Origin: an uncultured Methylococcaceae bacterium
Lineage (GTDB): Bacteria > Pseudomonadota > Gammaproteobacteria > Methylococcales > Methylomonadaceae
Assembly (NCBI GenBank): GCA_903934035.1
Contig: CAIZMK010000094.1
Span: 1 to 53,114, forward strand
DNA length: 53,114 nucleotides
Direction: 5' to 3'
Position 1 is the stretch's first letter; the number at the start of each line of letters is the position of its first letter. Under the pieces are notes generated by a model that saw only the letters and a list, made by a program, of their open reading frames with translations, searched no databases and was not told the DNA's origin. Below, piece by piece: positions 26,064 to 35,692 of this stretch. The translations under genes and the position numbers were made by a program.

Positions 26064-26107
26064 CAAGGTGAAAGGTAAAAACATTCGTTTTTTAACCTTT
26101 TACCTTG
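26064..26107 (+). terminator. Hairpin between rplI and waaA
   Basis: CAAGGTGAAAGGT pairs with ACCTTTTACCTTG (13 bp, one mismatch) around an A/T-rich loop. The T-run falls in the loop rather than after the stem, so it may be a repeat-derived palindrome and not a true terminator. A similar AAGGCGAAAGGC-type segment occurs near 2050. Confidence 0.4.
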
Positions 26108-26118
26108 TACTTTGAACT

Positions 26119-27384
26119 ATGCGTTATTTCTATACCAGTCTATTTTATTTAGCTATACCCTTCATACTACTTCGCCTGTTCTGGCGTAGCATAAAAGCCC
26201 CTGCTTATCGCCTTAGATGGCGAGAGCGTTTTGCTTTATACAATAAAAGCTATGCCCAAGATGTTATCTGGTTTCATGCTGTTTCAGTAGGTGAGTCAGA
26301 AGCCTTATTCCCATTAGTTAAACAAATACAAAAACTGCATCCAACTGCAAATGTATTGATTACAACAACTACGCCAACTGGTTCTTCGCGTGTTAAAGCT
26401 GTCATGAAAGAATCGGTTATTCATGTGTATTTACCTTATGATCTTCCAGATGCTATTGGTCGATTTATGCGCTGTTTTAAACCAAAATTGGCTATTATTA
26501 TGGAGACTGAGATTTGGCCTAATCTTTACCTGGCTTGTGGAAAAAGAGCTGTTCCACTCTATATTATCAATGCTCGATTATCTGAAAAATCATCACGAGG
26601 TTATCAAAAAATACCCTCACTAATTCGACCCGTTTTAGCGCAAGTAAGTCTTATTGCGACTCAAACTGAAGATGATGCTAAACGATTTATAAGTATGGGT
26701 GCAGATAACGCCCAAATCAAAACAATGGGTAATATAAAATTTGATATTAAAGTTTCTCAAGAAACCTTAGAGCAGGGTATGCAAATAAAAAACGATTTAT
26801 TTCGTGGACGGTTTGTATGGCTTATAGCAAGTACTCATAAAGATGAAGAATCGATATTTCTAGCTGCTTATCAAGAGATAAAAAAGAAAATTCCTGAGTT
26901 ATTGTTAGTCATCGTTCCACGACATCCCGAGCGATTTTCAGGGGTTAGAAAACTCTGTGAACAACAGCAATTAGCAGTAGTTTCGCGCACAACTAAAGAA
27001 AAAGTAAGGGTAGAGACGGATATTTATTTAGCTGATACTTTAGGTGAATTAAAAATGCTTTATGCCTCTGCGGATATTGCCTTTGTTGGAGGTAGCATGC
27101 TGCCAATTGGGGGACATAATATACTCGAGGCTGCGGCTGCGGGTGTTCCTGTTATGTTTGGCCCATATATGTCGAATTTTAAAGACATTGCTCGCGGTGT
27201 TCTTGCTACTAATGCTGCTGTGCAGTGTAAAGATAAAGAGACTTTAATAGATTCTTTTTTGATTCTTTATAGCCAGCCCTTGTTCAGAGCTACATTAGTC
27301 GAAAATGCCAAGGCTTTTGTTATTAATAACCAAGGTGCCACTGATAAAATATGTAAGATTTTAAGTCTTGCAGTGATAAAATAA
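26119..27384 (+). CDS. waaA: 3-deoxy-D-manno-octulosonic acid (Kdo) transferase
   Basis: WaaA (KdtA) is a GT-B glycosyltransferase of the inner membrane that adds Kdo to lipid IVA during LPS core assembly. The 421-residue protein has an N-terminal hydrophobic anchor (SLFYLAIPFILLRLFW), the catalytic region WFHAVSVGESEALFPL near 53-68, TTTTPTGSSRV near 78, IMETEIWPNLY near 127, INARLSEKSSRGYQ near 151, STHKDEE near 240, VPRHPERF near 268 and the nucleotide-sugar site GGSMLPIGGHNILEAAAAGVP near 325. The start at 26119 lacks a clear Shine-Dalgarno sequence. It follows rplI by 74 bp. Confidence 0.94.
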   Translation: MRYFYTSLFYLAIPFILLRLFWRSIKAPAYRLRWRERFALYNKSYAQDVIWFHAVSVGESEALFPLVKQIQKLHPTANVLITTTTPTGSSRVKAVMKESVIHVYLPYDLPDAIGRFMRCFKPKLAIIMETEIWPNLYLACGKRAVPLYIINARLSEKSSRGYQKIPSLIRPVLAQVSLIATQTEDDAKRFISMGADNAQIKTMGNIKFDIKVSQETLEQGMQIKNDLFRGRFVWLIASTHKDEESIFLAAYQEIKKKIPELLLVIVPRHPERFSGVRKLCEQQQLAVVSRTTKEKVRVETDIYLADTLGELKMLYASADIAFVGGSMLPIGGHNILEAAAAGVPVMFGPYMSNFKDIARGVLATNAAVQCKDKETLIDSFLILYSQPLFRATLVENAKAFVINNQGATDKICKILSLAVIK

Positions 27385-27868
27385 AGGCGTAGAAATTCTG
27401 TTAGTGCTTGTGGCTATAAATAGCCCTTAGACTAATCAGTAATATCAAGTATTAAAGCAATTGCTAATGAGCTTAAGTGCCAGGATACTAGCTCTCGCTG
27501 GCATCCGAAATGAAATCTAAAATTCAAAATTTATAAATATAAAAATACTCTAGTGACTTTAATTGGCAATTGCCTTGCGTATAGGTTGTGTTAGTTCACT
27601 CAGCTGTTATTGATAATTCCATTGGATCAATCCTTGCAGTCATAACTGAGATCATTTTGCATCTGAATTTATAAAAGAAAACATCTTCATTTATCTAAGC
27701 TCGTCTTAGTCAAGCTAAAAACTAGAAAGCCGAGCACTCAATATTTAATAGTTAATATTAGATAGGTATTCATAAGGCGTATGGTTATAGCAAGCTCATA
27801 ACGTTGTAGCTCATTTTTTTTAAAAATGAGCCTTTAACCTTAATTTATAATTATAAAGAGAGTAACGC
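27385..27868. other. Intergenic stretch with small palindromes upstream of the glycosyltransferase
   Basis: No gene seen in 484 bp. Two short palindromes occur: GGCTATAAATAGCC (27412-27425) and GGCAATTGCC (27565-27574). A stronger hairpin, GCTCATTTTT-TTT-AAAAATGAGC (27809-27831), lies 37 bp before the next start codon. The last could be a leader structure or the terminator of an unseen transcript. Confidence 0.5.
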
Positions 27869-28912
27869 ATGCAACATCAACATAGTTCTTCAAATGCAAT
27901 AAAGCTATCCGTAATCGTAACAGTTAAAAATGAAGTAAGTACCATTGCCACTTTTATTGAATCATTATTGAATCAATCATTAAAGCCAGATGAAATTATT
28001 ATTGTCGATGGTAATAGCAATGACGGTACTCAAGAAATCCTTAATAAATTTGAAGCAGAGAAAAAAATTCGAATGCTGGTTCGTGATTGCAATATTGCTG
28101 AAGGTAGAAATTTTGCTATAGCGAATACCGCTAATGACTATATAGCCGTAACTGATGCAGGTTGTGTTGTTGATAACAATTGGCTAATAGAAATTGCTAA
28201 GGCATTTGAGACGCCTGATAACCCAGATATTGTTGCGGGAAATTTTCAATTTGATTGCCATAATGTTTTTGAGGAGACTGTGGTTTTATCAACCTTTAAT
28301 CCAGAAAGAGTAGAAACAGAAGCTGCCATTTATTACCCATCTAGTCGTTCTGTTGCGTTCAAAAAGTGCGCTTGGGAACAAGCTAAGGGTTACCCTGAAT
28401 GGCTGTATGCTGCCGAAGATACTCTCTTTAATATTCGCTTAAGGCAACTTAATTTTAAGTTTGTTTTTGCTAAAAAAGCACTGGTTACCTGGCGTCCAAG
28501 AGAAACATGGAAAGCATTAGCTAAGCAACGCTTTAATTTTTCAAGAGGAAATGCACGTGTAGGAATTGGCACTGAAGGTTATATGGTTAATATAAAATAT
28601 CATGGACTTATTTTAGTGTTCTTATTACTTTCTATGGCTTGGTCATGGATGATGGTTTTTAGTATTTATCCATTGTTTATGCATATTAAAAATAACTTGT
28701 GGTCTCAAGCAAAAAAGGCCAGTCAAAAATCTAATCGCCCAAATATTTTTTGGAGAGTCTTGCTTGTCATGGAGTTTGTACGCTTAATGGGTATTGTTGG
28801 TTTTATTAGAGGTCGACTGGATCGTTACTTAAATAAGCACTATATTGAAAATCAAATGCAATGGATGGGAATAAAAACCTTAGATGATTTAAAAGAGAAG
28901 TATCGTGCGTGA
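27869..28912 (+). CDS. Family 2 glycosyltransferase, membrane-associated
   Basis: A 347-residue GT-A enzyme. The N-terminal nucleotide-binding strand LSVIVTVKNEVSTIATFIESL and DEIIIVDGNSNDGTQEIL are diagnostic of GT2. The metal site expected as DxD reads VTDAGCVVDNNW near residue 90. An acidic catalytic segment follows (YAAEDTLFNIRL near 186) and then KQRFNFSRGNARVG. Two hydrophobic stretches near 245-275 suggest attachment to the membrane. It overlaps the downstream O-ligase gene by 8 bp, and together they look like a cell-surface polysaccharide or glycosylation pair. Donor and acceptor cannot be inferred. Confidence 0.88.
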   Translation: MQHQHSSSNAIKLSVIVTVKNEVSTIATFIESLLNQSLKPDEIIIVDGNSNDGTQEILNKFEAEKKIRMLVRDCNIAEGRNFAIANTANDYIAVTDAGCVVDNNWLIEIAKAFETPDNPDIVAGNFQFDCHNVFEETVVLSTFNPERVETEAAIYYPSSRSVAFKKCAWEQAKGYPEWLYAAEDTLFNIRLRQLNFKFVFAKKALVTWRPRETWKALAKQRFNFSRGNARVGIGTEGYMVNIKYHGLILVFLLLSMAWSWMMVFSIYPLFMHIKNNLWSQAKKASQKSNRPNIFWRVLLVMEFVRLMGIVGFIRGRLDRYLNKHYIENQMQWMGIKTLDDLKEKYRA

Positions 28913-30155
28913 TTACGTTGTACTTATATTTTTAATTGCTTGCATACTAGCTGCTTTGAGAAAGCCCTGGTGGGGAGTGCTGTCATTAGCAATATTTAGT
29001 TATTTGAATCCCCACGCTTTTGCTTGGGGCTTTGTTAGAACGCTGCCGGTTTATTATGTGTTATTTTTAGTGGTCGCCTTTCGGACATTTACATGTAACG
29101 ATAAGCAGCCCTTACCAAATGATTGGCGTATACCTGTGTTTGTGATGCTGTGGATAGGCTTTGCTATTACTTCAACACAAGCTTATTTTCCTGATCTTGC
29201 TTGGCGGAAGTTTTGGTTAGTTACAAAAATATATTTGCCCTTTTATTTCACCTTGGTATTAATTAATACTCGGGAAAAGCTTTTTTGTTTGATCATTACA
29301 ATAGGAGCTTCAATAGGTGTTGTAGCTGTTAAAGGAGGACTTTTTGCTATTTTAAAAGGTTTTTCTGCGCGTGTTTATGGCCCTCCAAATACTCAATTTG
29401 AAGAAAACAATGCCTTTGCAGTCGCAATGTTGATATCAATACCACTATTATTACTTTGGCAAAAAGAAACGCTCAATCCTTGGGCTAAAAAAGGGTTGCC
29501 GTTTGCGATTCCCATTATTTATGCAGCATCTTTAAGTTCATGGTCACGGGGTGCATTACTAACTATGGGGGTGTTGACACTTATTCTTATACTTAATAGT
29601 AAGCGTAAATATCTCATTATTCCTTTAATACTTATTGGCGCATTTTTTGTGAAAGATTATTTGCCCCAAGAATGGTTTGGAAGAATGAATACTATCGAAA
29701 CCTTTCAGCAAGACAGTTCAGCAATGGGGCGTATCACGGCTTGGACAGATGGCTGGAATCATACCTTAGAACATCCTTTTACTGGGGCAGGATTTGAAGG
29801 CTGGTTATTTGTGACTCAACGCGATTGGCATAGCTCTTATGTGGAAATGTTTTCAGAGCACGGATTTGTAGCTTTTGGATTATGGCTTTCATTAATTTTA
29901 GGTACATTAATCAGCCTTACTAATATACCTAAAAAAACAAAAGATGTAGAAGGTATGGAGTGGGTTAGTCACTATTGTTTTATGCTAAGAGCTTCATTGA
30001 TTTGTTATATGGTAGGGACTGCTTTTTTGGGACTTTCTTATTGGGATTTACTTTACCATTTGATATTTATTTCTGTTTTACTTAAGAAAATTGTTATGGA
30101 TGAATTAGCTGTTAAACAAGTTGAGTCTATTAAACCTCGTTGGGCAATGCCATAG
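28905..30155 (+). CDS. O-antigen ligase-like protein, exosortase A-associated type
   Basis: A 416-residue multi-pass membrane protein with about ten predicted helices. The N-terminus (MRDYVVLIFLIACILAALRKPWWG, then SYLNPHAFAWGF) and the central GLFAILKGFSARVYGPPNTQFEENNAFA resemble the putative O-glycosylation ligases linked to exosortase A/PEP-CTERM systems. The large periplasmic loop between the last helices carries GRITAWTDGWNHTLEHPFTGAGFE, as in Wzy/WaaL-like ligases. No exosortase or PEP-CTERM protein is in the window. The GTG start overlaps the GT2 gene by 8 bp. Confidence 0.82.
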   Translation: MRDYVVLIFLIACILAALRKPWWGVLSLAIFSYLNPHAFAWGFVRTLPVYYVLFLVVAFRTFTCNDKQPLPNDWRIPVFVMLWIGFAITSTQAYFPDLAWRKFWLVTKIYLPFYFTLVLINTREKLFCLIITIGASIGVVAVKGGLFAILKGFSARVYGPPNTQFEENNAFAVAMLISIPLLLLWQKETLNPWAKKGLPFAIPIIYAASLSSWSRGALLTMGVLTLILILNSKRKYLIIPLILIGAFFVKDYLPQEWFGRMNTIETFQQDSSAMGRITAWTDGWNHTLEHPFTGAGFEGWLFVTQRDWHSSYVEMFSEHGFVAFGLWLSLILGTLISLTNIPKKTKDVEGMEWVSHYCFMLRASLICYMVGTAFLGLSYWDLLYHLIFISVLLKKIVMDELAVKQVESIKPRWAMP

Positions 30156-30161
30156 ACAGAT

Positions 30162-30276
30162 GTAGGCAGTAATAAGGCCGCCCAAGCTTAGCGCGTGGTG
30201 GCGTTTCCAGCACAGGATTGATGTATGTGCCGGAAACGCTTTACTCGCTTACGCTCGAAAAGCCTTATTCCGACCT
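30162..30276. repeat. Repeat family F2, copy 4
   Basis: It starts GTAGGCAGTAATAAGGCC and ends CGAAAAGCCTTATTCCGACCT, with the GCGCGTGGTGGCG and GCCGGAAACGCTTTACTCGC blocks between, in the same orientation as 186-302. It begins 6 bp after the O-ligase stop codon, between converging genes. Confidence 0.75.
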
Positions 30277-30366
30277 AAAACTTTTTTGATTTTGTGAGTC
30301 ATTGTTTTGTGTGATGTGGAAGAGGCTTTCACAGCCTCGATAGTTAGCCCGCTATAAGCTGAGTGC

Positions 30367-31284
30367 TTAATAGCCTAATTGAAGGCTAATATCTGCAAGC
30401 GTAGGTAATATAGCGCTTATTTTTTCCTGATTACTGCCATCTTTCCATTTATCAACACGAATCTCAGAGAAAGTATTGTAAGGTGTTTCTAAAACAGCGG
30501 CGCAATGCTTCTTCATTGCCTCATCAAATGGCAGATTACAAGCCTGAAATAGTTTTTCAAACTCTAAAACGGGTTGATTTATTAACGTTTCATAAGCAAC
30601 TTCATGCCATTGATGCTGAGGAATTAAAGTTTTAGCGACTAAGATAGCTTCATTCATGGTTCGGTATTGAAATGCACAAACTTGCTCAATCGAAGCCTTT
30701 GTTAAGTGCCTCCAACCCTCCGCTAAAAAGAAACACCATTGCTGATATTTGCCCTGTTCTATCGCTATGGTTTCTGTTAAATTCTTAGACCATGTCGCAA
30801 ATTCATTCGATTTTCCCCAACCATGAATTAATGAGTCAATATTATCGCCGGCATTTCTTTTAATAAATATGAAATGCGCATCAGGAAATAATTGGTATAA
30901 ATAAGGGATAGAAAGGCCGTTTTGATTGTTTTTATCAACGACGCGGGTTTGACCAGTCTGAGTATAGAAATACTTTGAGACCTTAGATTTATCTATAGCG
31001 CTGGCAAATGTTTGCTCGATAGCGTGACTATTCCAAAAGCGCTCAGTCAGTGGATGTAATTCCGCCCAAAAGTCATGAGTTTCTTTGTTTAGGCTGCCTA
31101 TATGTTTCGATTGCGAGAATGTTTTATAAATCAGAGTAGTGCCAGCTCTACTACAGCCGACCACAAATATAGGTTTTATTAACGTAACCGGTTTAAGCAG
31201 ATAATGAAAGTTTCTATATTGTATCAAGGCTTTTTTGGAGTAAAAACTCAGGTTCTTAATGATCTTTTCTGTTAATTCATTCAT
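30367..31284 (-). CDS. Sulfotransferase family protein
   Basis: From the ATG at 31284 (MNELTEKIIKN) the protein has 305 residues. A longer in-frame extension to 31383 overlaps metG and is not preferred. The 5'-phosphosulfate (PAPS) binding loop is PIFVVGCSRAGTTLIYKTF near 40-58. The 3'-phosphate segment appears as DAHFIFIKRNAGDNIDSLIHGW near 135-156. Tail segments MKKHCAAVLETPYNT and KWKDGSNQEK resemble those of PAPS-dependent sulfotransferases of the Sulfotransfer_3 type. The acceptor is unknown; the neighbouring GT2/O-ligase pair suggests a surface glycan. It follows metG on the same strand by 48 bp. Confidence 0.85.
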   Translation of the reverse strand: MNELTEKIIKNLSFYSKKALIQYRNFHYLLKPVTLIKPIFVVGCSRAGTTLIYKTFSQSKHIGSLNKETHDFWAELHPLTERFWNSHAIEQTFASAIDKSKVSKYFYTQTGQTRVVDKNNQNGLSIPYLYQLFPDAHFIFIKRNAGDNIDSLIHGWGKSNEFATWSKNLTETIAIEQGKYQQWCFFLAEGWRHLTKASIEQVCAFQYRTMNEAILVAKTLIPQHQWHEVAYETLINQPVLEFEKLFQACNLPFDEAMKKHCAAVLETPYNTFSEIRVDKWKDGSNQEKISAILPTLADISLQLGY

Positions 31285-31331
31285 AAAGCCAGTAGCCCTG
31301 AGTTTTAATGCGTTGATAAAGTTAAGTAAGC

Positions 31332-33350
31332 TTATTTGACGCGTAATCCCGCGACAGCTCCGGCTTCTGGACTTAATATCCAAATATCTTTACCACCAGG
31401 GCCTGCCGCCAGCACCATGCCCTCAGAGCAGCCAAAGCGCATTTTTCTAGGAGCAAGGTTAGCAATAACTAAGGTTAATTTGCCCTCTAAGTCTTCAGGC
31501 GCGTAAGCCGATTTAATACCTGCTAATATGTTGCGGGTTTCATCGCCTATATCGACAGTCAGTTGTAAGAGTTTGTCAGAGCCTTCGATGTGTTCAGCTT
31601 TAATAATTTTGGCTATACGTAAATCCAGTTTAGCAAAGTCTTCAAATTCGATAGTGTCAGCGATAGGTTCAAATACTTTGGCTTTTAAAGGCGACGCTGT
31701 TTTCTCAAGGTTTTCTTTAGATGCTTCAACGATAGCTAAAATTTTGTCTGCTTCAACTCGTGTCATTAAAGGTTTAAAGTCATTAATGTTATGGTTTAGC
31801 AGCGGTTTTACATCGATGGGCCAAGTTTGAGTAGGGATGTTCAAAAAATGTTCGGCTTGCTCAGCTAAGACAGGAATAACGGGTTTTAAATAAGTCGCTA
31901 ATAAGCTAAACAAATTAAGTCCCATAGAGCACACGTCGTGTAATTCCGCTTCATTGCCTTCTTGTTTAGCAATTAACCAAGGCTTTTTTTCATCAATATA
32001 TTGATTCGCTTTATCCGCTAGCGCCATGATTTCGCGCATGGCTTTACCAAACTCGCGTGATTCATAAAAGTTGGCAATTAATTCGTTAGCGTTAATAAAC
32101 TCTTGATATAAAGCAGGCTCTGAGCAATTTTTAGATAAGTGATTATCAAAGCGTTTAGCAATGAATCCACTGCAACGACTGGCGATATTTACGACTTTTC
32201 CGACTAGATCAGAATTAACACGCTGACTAAAGTCTTCAAAATTAAGATCGATATCGTCAACGCTTGCACTCAATTTAGCGGCAAAATAATAGCGTAAATA
32301 TTCGGGATTTAGATGATCCAGGTAAGTTCTTGCGGTAATAAATGTGCCACGAGACTTGGACATCTTTTCGCCATTAACAGTTAGAAAACCGTGAGCGTAA
32401 ATTGCGCTTGGTGTTCTAAAATTAGCGCCATTTAACATCGCTGGCCAGAATAAGGCATGGAAATAGATAATATCTTTACCAATAAAATGATAGAGTTCAG
32501 TGGTGCTATCTTTAGCCCAATACTCATCAAAATCAAAACCTTGCTTATCACATAAATTTTTAAAGCTGGCCATATAGCCAATAGGCGCATCTAGCCAAAC
32601 ATAAAAATATTTTCCAGGAGCATCAGGAATCTCAAAACCAAAATAAGGGGCGTCACGAGAAATATCCCATTGCTGTAAGCCGCCTTCTAACCATTCCGCT
32701 AATTTATTGCGTACTTCACTTTGCAAATGACCTTCTTTAGTCCAAGCATTAAGCATGTCGGTGAAGTTGGCTAAATCGAAAAAATAGTGAACTGAATCTT
32801 TTGATATCGGCTTGGCGCCAGAGATGGCAGAAACTGCATTTTTCAGTTCACTGGGCGCGTAAGTGGTTCCGCAGGCTTCGCAGCCATCGCCATACTGATC
32901 GATTGCACCACATTTTGGACAATCACCTTTTATAAAGCGATCAGATAAGAACATATTCTTAACTGGGTCAAACGCTTGTGTAATGCTACGTGAACTGATG
33001 TGTCCAGCATCTCGTAAGCGTTTATAAATAAGTGATGAATAGTTGCGGTTTTCTTCGGAATGAGTGCTGTGATAATTATCAAAAGCTACGCCAAATTCAG
33101 TAAAGTCAGCTAAATGTTCTTGGCCGACTTGAGCGATAAGTTGCTCTGGAGTAATGCCCTCTCGATCAGCTCTAAGCATAATTGGGGTGCCGTGGGTGTC
33201 ATCTGCGCAAACGAAATAACAGGTATTGCCGCGTTGTTTCTGGAAGCGAACCCAGATATCGGTTTGAATATATTCAACCAGATGCCCTAAATGTATGGGG
33301 CCGTTTGCATAAGGTAAAGCGCTGGTAACAAGAATTTTTCTATCAGACAT
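31332..33350 (-). CDS. metG: Methionyl-tRNA synthetase
   Basis: MetG charges tRNA-Met. The 672-residue class I synthetase has the HIGH-equivalent HLGH at 20-23, a zinc knuckle with Cys144, Cys147, Cys157 and Cys160, and KMSKS at 329-333. An anticodon-binding helical domain follows (about 400-560). The C-terminal dimerising tRNA-binding domain has [20 protein letters not shown] near 565 and [14 protein letters not shown] near 615. The length and appended domain match gammaproteobacterial MetG. It is divergent from mrp/apbC across about 180 bp, with no strong motif visible there. Confidence 0.96.
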   Translation of the reverse strand: MSDRKILVTSALPYANGPIHLGHLVEYIQTDIWVRFQKQRGNTCYFVCADDTHGTPIMLRADREGITPEQLIAQVGQEHLADFTEFGVAFDNYHSTHSEENRNYSSLIYKRLRDAGHISSRSITQAFDPVKNMFLSDRFIKGDCPKCGAIDQYGDGCEACGTTYAPSELKNAVSAISGAKPISKDSVHYFFDLANFTDMLNAWTKEGHLQSEVRNKLAEWLEGGLQQWDISRDAPYFGFEIPDAPGKYFYVWLDAPIGYMASFKNLCDKQGFDFDEYWAKDSTTELYHFIGKDIIYFHALFWPAMLNGANFRTPSAIYAHGFLTVNGEKMSKSRGTFITARTYLDHLNPEYLRYYFAAKLSASVDDIDLNFEDFSQRVNSDLVGKVVNIASRCSGFIAKRFDNHLSKNCSEPALYQEFINANELIANFYESREFGKAMREIMALADKANQYIDEKKPWLIAKQEGNEAELHDVCSMGLNLFSLLATYLKPVIPVLAEQAEHFLNIPTQTWPIDVKPLLNHNINDFKPLMTRVEADKILAIVEASKENLEKTASPLKAKVFEPIADTIEFEDFAKLDLRIAKIIKAEHIEGSDKLLQLTVDIGDETRNILAGIKSAYAPEDLEGKLTLVIANLAPRKMRFGCSEGMVLAAGPGGKDIWILSPEAGAVAGLRVK

Positions 33351-33527
33351 GGCGTGAAGGTTAAGGAATACAAAATAAACAATGTGCAGATTATCTCATA
33401 AAATAGGCTGTGCTAACCTATAGTGCATCCTTAACCGATGAATTTTATTAAAAAGCCTGTAGAATGCCATGCAAATTATGTTTGGTTTAAAAGCCGAATT
33501 CACTGAATGACTTAACTTAAAATAATT

Positions 33528-34619
33528 ATGGCGCACATAGAAAAGACCGATGTAGAGCATTTATTAGCAACCTTTATTGATCCTAACCATGGTGTTGATC
33601 TGGTTACGGCAAAGTCAGTAAAAGAAATTAGCCTAGATGGCAATAATGTTACTGTTAAATTAGAGCTAGGTTATCCTGCCAAAAGCATCATTGATGCTTT
33701 AAAAGCCGATGTTGAGCAACTCATAAAAACTTTAGCTGGCGTTGATTCGGTGGTGGTTGAAGTTACGGTAAAAATTATCTCTCATGCTGTACAGCAAGGC
33801 TTAAAACCACAGGCGAATATCAAAAATATTATTGCTATAGCTTCAGGTAAAGGTGGCGTTGGTAAATCAACAACGGCAGTTAATATTGCCTTGGCTTTAT
33901 CTGCAGAGGGCGCCAAAGTAGGTATTATGGATGCTGATATTTATGGTCCGAGTATTCCGACTATGCTGGGCTTGTCTGGTCGTCCTGATAGTTTAGACAA
34001 TAAAACGCTGATGCCTAAAGTCGCCTTTGACATACAAACCATGTCTATCGGTTATTTAGTTGAGCCCGATCAAGCGATGATTTGGCGTGGTCCTATAGCC
34101 ACTAATACCTTGCAACAATTACTACGCGATACCAATTGGCATGACATTGATTATTTAATTGTTGATTTGCCGCCTGGTACGGGCGATATACAGTTAACCT
34201 TGGCACAACAGATTCCAGTGAGTGGTGCGATTATTGTTACCACACCACAAGATATTGCATTGTTAGATGCCCAGCGTGGATTGGGCATGTTTACTAAAGT
34301 CAATGTGCCGGTATTAGGAGTGGTTGAGAATATGAGTTTACATATTTGTAGTGCCTGTGGTCATGAGGAAGCTATTTTTGGTGCAGGGGGTGGTATTGCA
34401 ATGTCTGAGAAAAATCAGGTCGATTTTTTAGGTTCATTACCTTTGGATATCACTATTCGTTTAAATGCAGATTCTGGAATGCCTACCGTCGTTGCAGATC
34501 CTGAGTGCCGACCTGCACAAATGTATAAAGATATTGCTCGTAAGGCAGCTGCTAAATTAGCTTTAAAAACTAAAGACTTTAGTGCTCGATTTCCAAGCAT
34601 CGTAGTGCAAAATACTTAA
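33528..34619 (+). CDS. apbC: Iron-sulfur cluster carrier protein (Mrp/ApbC)
   Basis: This P-loop ATPase delivers 4Fe-4S clusters to apoproteins. Of 363 residues, the first 90 or so form the MIP18-like domain, then the deviant Walker A ASGKGGVGKSTT at about 105-116. PPGTGDIQLTLAQQ near 215 is the switch/Walker B area, and the cluster-binding pair Cys274-Cys277 is in LHICSACGHEE. The divergent arrangement with metG is common in gammaproteobacteria. No obvious Shine-Dalgarno sequence lies before the chosen ATG, but the N-terminus has no better start. Confidence 0.94.
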   Translation: MAHIEKTDVEHLLATFIDPNHGVDLVTAKSVKEISLDGNNVTVKLELGYPAKSIIDALKADVEQLIKTLAGVDSVVVEVTVKIISHAVQQGLKPQANIKNIIAIASGKGGVGKSTTAVNIALALSAEGAKVGIMDADIYGPSIPTMLGLSGRPDSLDNKTLMPKVAFDIQTMSIGYLVEPDQAMIWRGPIATNTLQQLLRDTNWHDIDYLIVDLPPGTGDIQLTLAQQIPVSGAIIVTTPQDIALLDAQRGLGMFTKVNVPVLGVVENMSLHICSACGHEEAIFGAGGGIAMSEKNQVDFLGSLPLDITIRLNADSGMPTVVADPECRPAQMYKDIARKAAAKLALKTKDFSARFPSIVVQNT

Positions 34620-34945
34620 ACGGAGTTACTTAGTCACTAGGTTTAAAAAATAATGAGGTCGCTATCGCGACGATAGATTTAATCGGGTAATCGCACCCGA
34701 GGGCGAGATACTTTATTTTGCGCAGCCAAAAAAAGTATCCAAAGAAAAGGCGGCTCGATTACCGCTTCTTCCTGCGCTCCTCGGCGCGGCAAACGAGCCT
34801 AAAGCGCTGATACTGCGTAATGTCAGGCACTTAATAGAATAGCAACAAACGGTTATGACTCATTTAATATTAGTGTTTCAGCTTGTACCTGATTGATGTC
34901 TATGTAAAAATTGCATCTTTTAACACATTGGAAAGATAGTATTTC
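34620..34945. other. GC-rich repeat-like segment between apbC and dcd
   Basis: This 326-bp stretch includes GTCGCTATCGCGAC (34657-34670) and, from about 34690 to 34815, a segment clearly richer in G+C than its surroundings. On the minus strand it contains an open stretch reading LRSISALGSFAAPRSAG and SLDTFFGCAK before a stop. It looks like a fragment of a dispersed repeat or a gene remnant rather than a functional gene. Confidence 0.45.
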
Positions 34946-35512
34946 ATGAGCATAAAGTCAGATAAATGGATACGCCGCATGGCGGAAGAGCACGGCATGA
35001 TAGCGCCGTTTGAAAGTGGTCAAGTCAGAGATTCTGAGCAAGGTCGAGTTATTTCTTATGGCACTTCCAGTTATGGCTACGATGTACGTTGTTCTGATGA
35101 ATTCAAAATCTTCACCAATATTAATTCAGCCATCGTTGATCCTAAGAATTTTGATTCTAATAGCTTCGTTGATGTTAAATCGGATGTTTGTATTATTCCG
35201 CCGAATTCTTTTGCATTAGCACGTACTGTTGAGTTTTTTAAAATTCCAAGAGACGTGTTAACTATCTGCTTAGGAAAGTCCACCTATGCCAGGTGCGGCA
35301 TTATCGTCAATGTGACGCCTTTAGAGCCTGAATGGGAAGGTCATGTCACTTTAGAGTTTTCTAATACGACGACCTTGCCCGCAAAGATTTATGCCAATGA
35401 GGGTGTTGCTCAAATGCTTTTCTTTGGCGGTGATGAGGTTTGTGAAACGTCTTATAAAGATCGTGGTGGCAAATATCAAGGTCAAACCGGCGTTACTCTT
35501 CCTAAAGCTTAA
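34946..35512 (+). CDS. dcd: dCTP deaminase
   Basis: Dcd deaminates dCTP to dUTP, the main source of dUMP for thymidylate. The 188-residue trimeric enzyme has [11 protein letters not shown] at the start, [21 protein letters not shown] near 32-52, [32 protein letters not shown] near 110-141 with the catalytic Glu, and [12 protein letters not shown] near 148. [14 protein letters not shown] closes the C-terminus. A GGAAAGATAG ribosome-binding region precedes the ATG. A terminator follows directly. Confidence 0.96.
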   Translation: MSIKSDKWIRRMAEEHGMIAPFESGQVRDSEQGRVISYGTSSYGYDVRCSDEFKIFTNINSAIVDPKNFDSNSFVDVKSDVCIIPPNSFALARTVEFFKIPRDVLTICLGKSTYARCGIIVNVTPLEPEWEGHVTLEFSNTTTLPAKIYANEGVAQMLFFGGDEVCETSYKDRGGKYQGQTGVTLPKA

Positions 35513-35547
35513 GTCAATCATTGGGTCTATAAAATCCAATCTTTAAG

Positions 35548-35572
35548 AACGCTCCGTTTTGGGGCGTTTTTT
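35548..35572 (+). terminator. Rho-independent terminator of dcd
   Basis: AACGCTCC-GTTTT-GGGGCGTTTTTTT: an 8-bp stem including one G-U pair, then a T-run, 36 bp after the dcd stop codon. Confidence 0.85.
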
Positions 35573-35596
35573 ATGATCAGTACGGTTATAATCAGA

Positions 35597-35611
35597 TGCA
35601 CTATCAGTGCG
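35597..35611. promoter_or_regulatory. TGCACTATCAGTGCG palindrome upstream of ntrB
   Basis: The half sites resemble NtrC (TGCAC/GTGCG) but are 2 bp closer than the standard dyad. A TATAAT hexamer (35587-35592) lies next to it, so the site could be an NtrC-type operator over the ntrBC promoter. It is 80-95 bp before ntrB. Confidence 0.3.
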
Positions 35612-35692
35612 CAGTCGATTCTTTTAAGAGTGGTCTGTAATTTGCTTGTATAAACTTAAAGCTCACCTTAAAACGACTGATGACATCAAACT

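Noticed and set aside
31285-31383. Longer sulfotransferase start overlapping metG
   Set aside because: Residues there are the reverse-frame image of the metG C-terminus, and the ATG at 31284 lies just after the metG stop.
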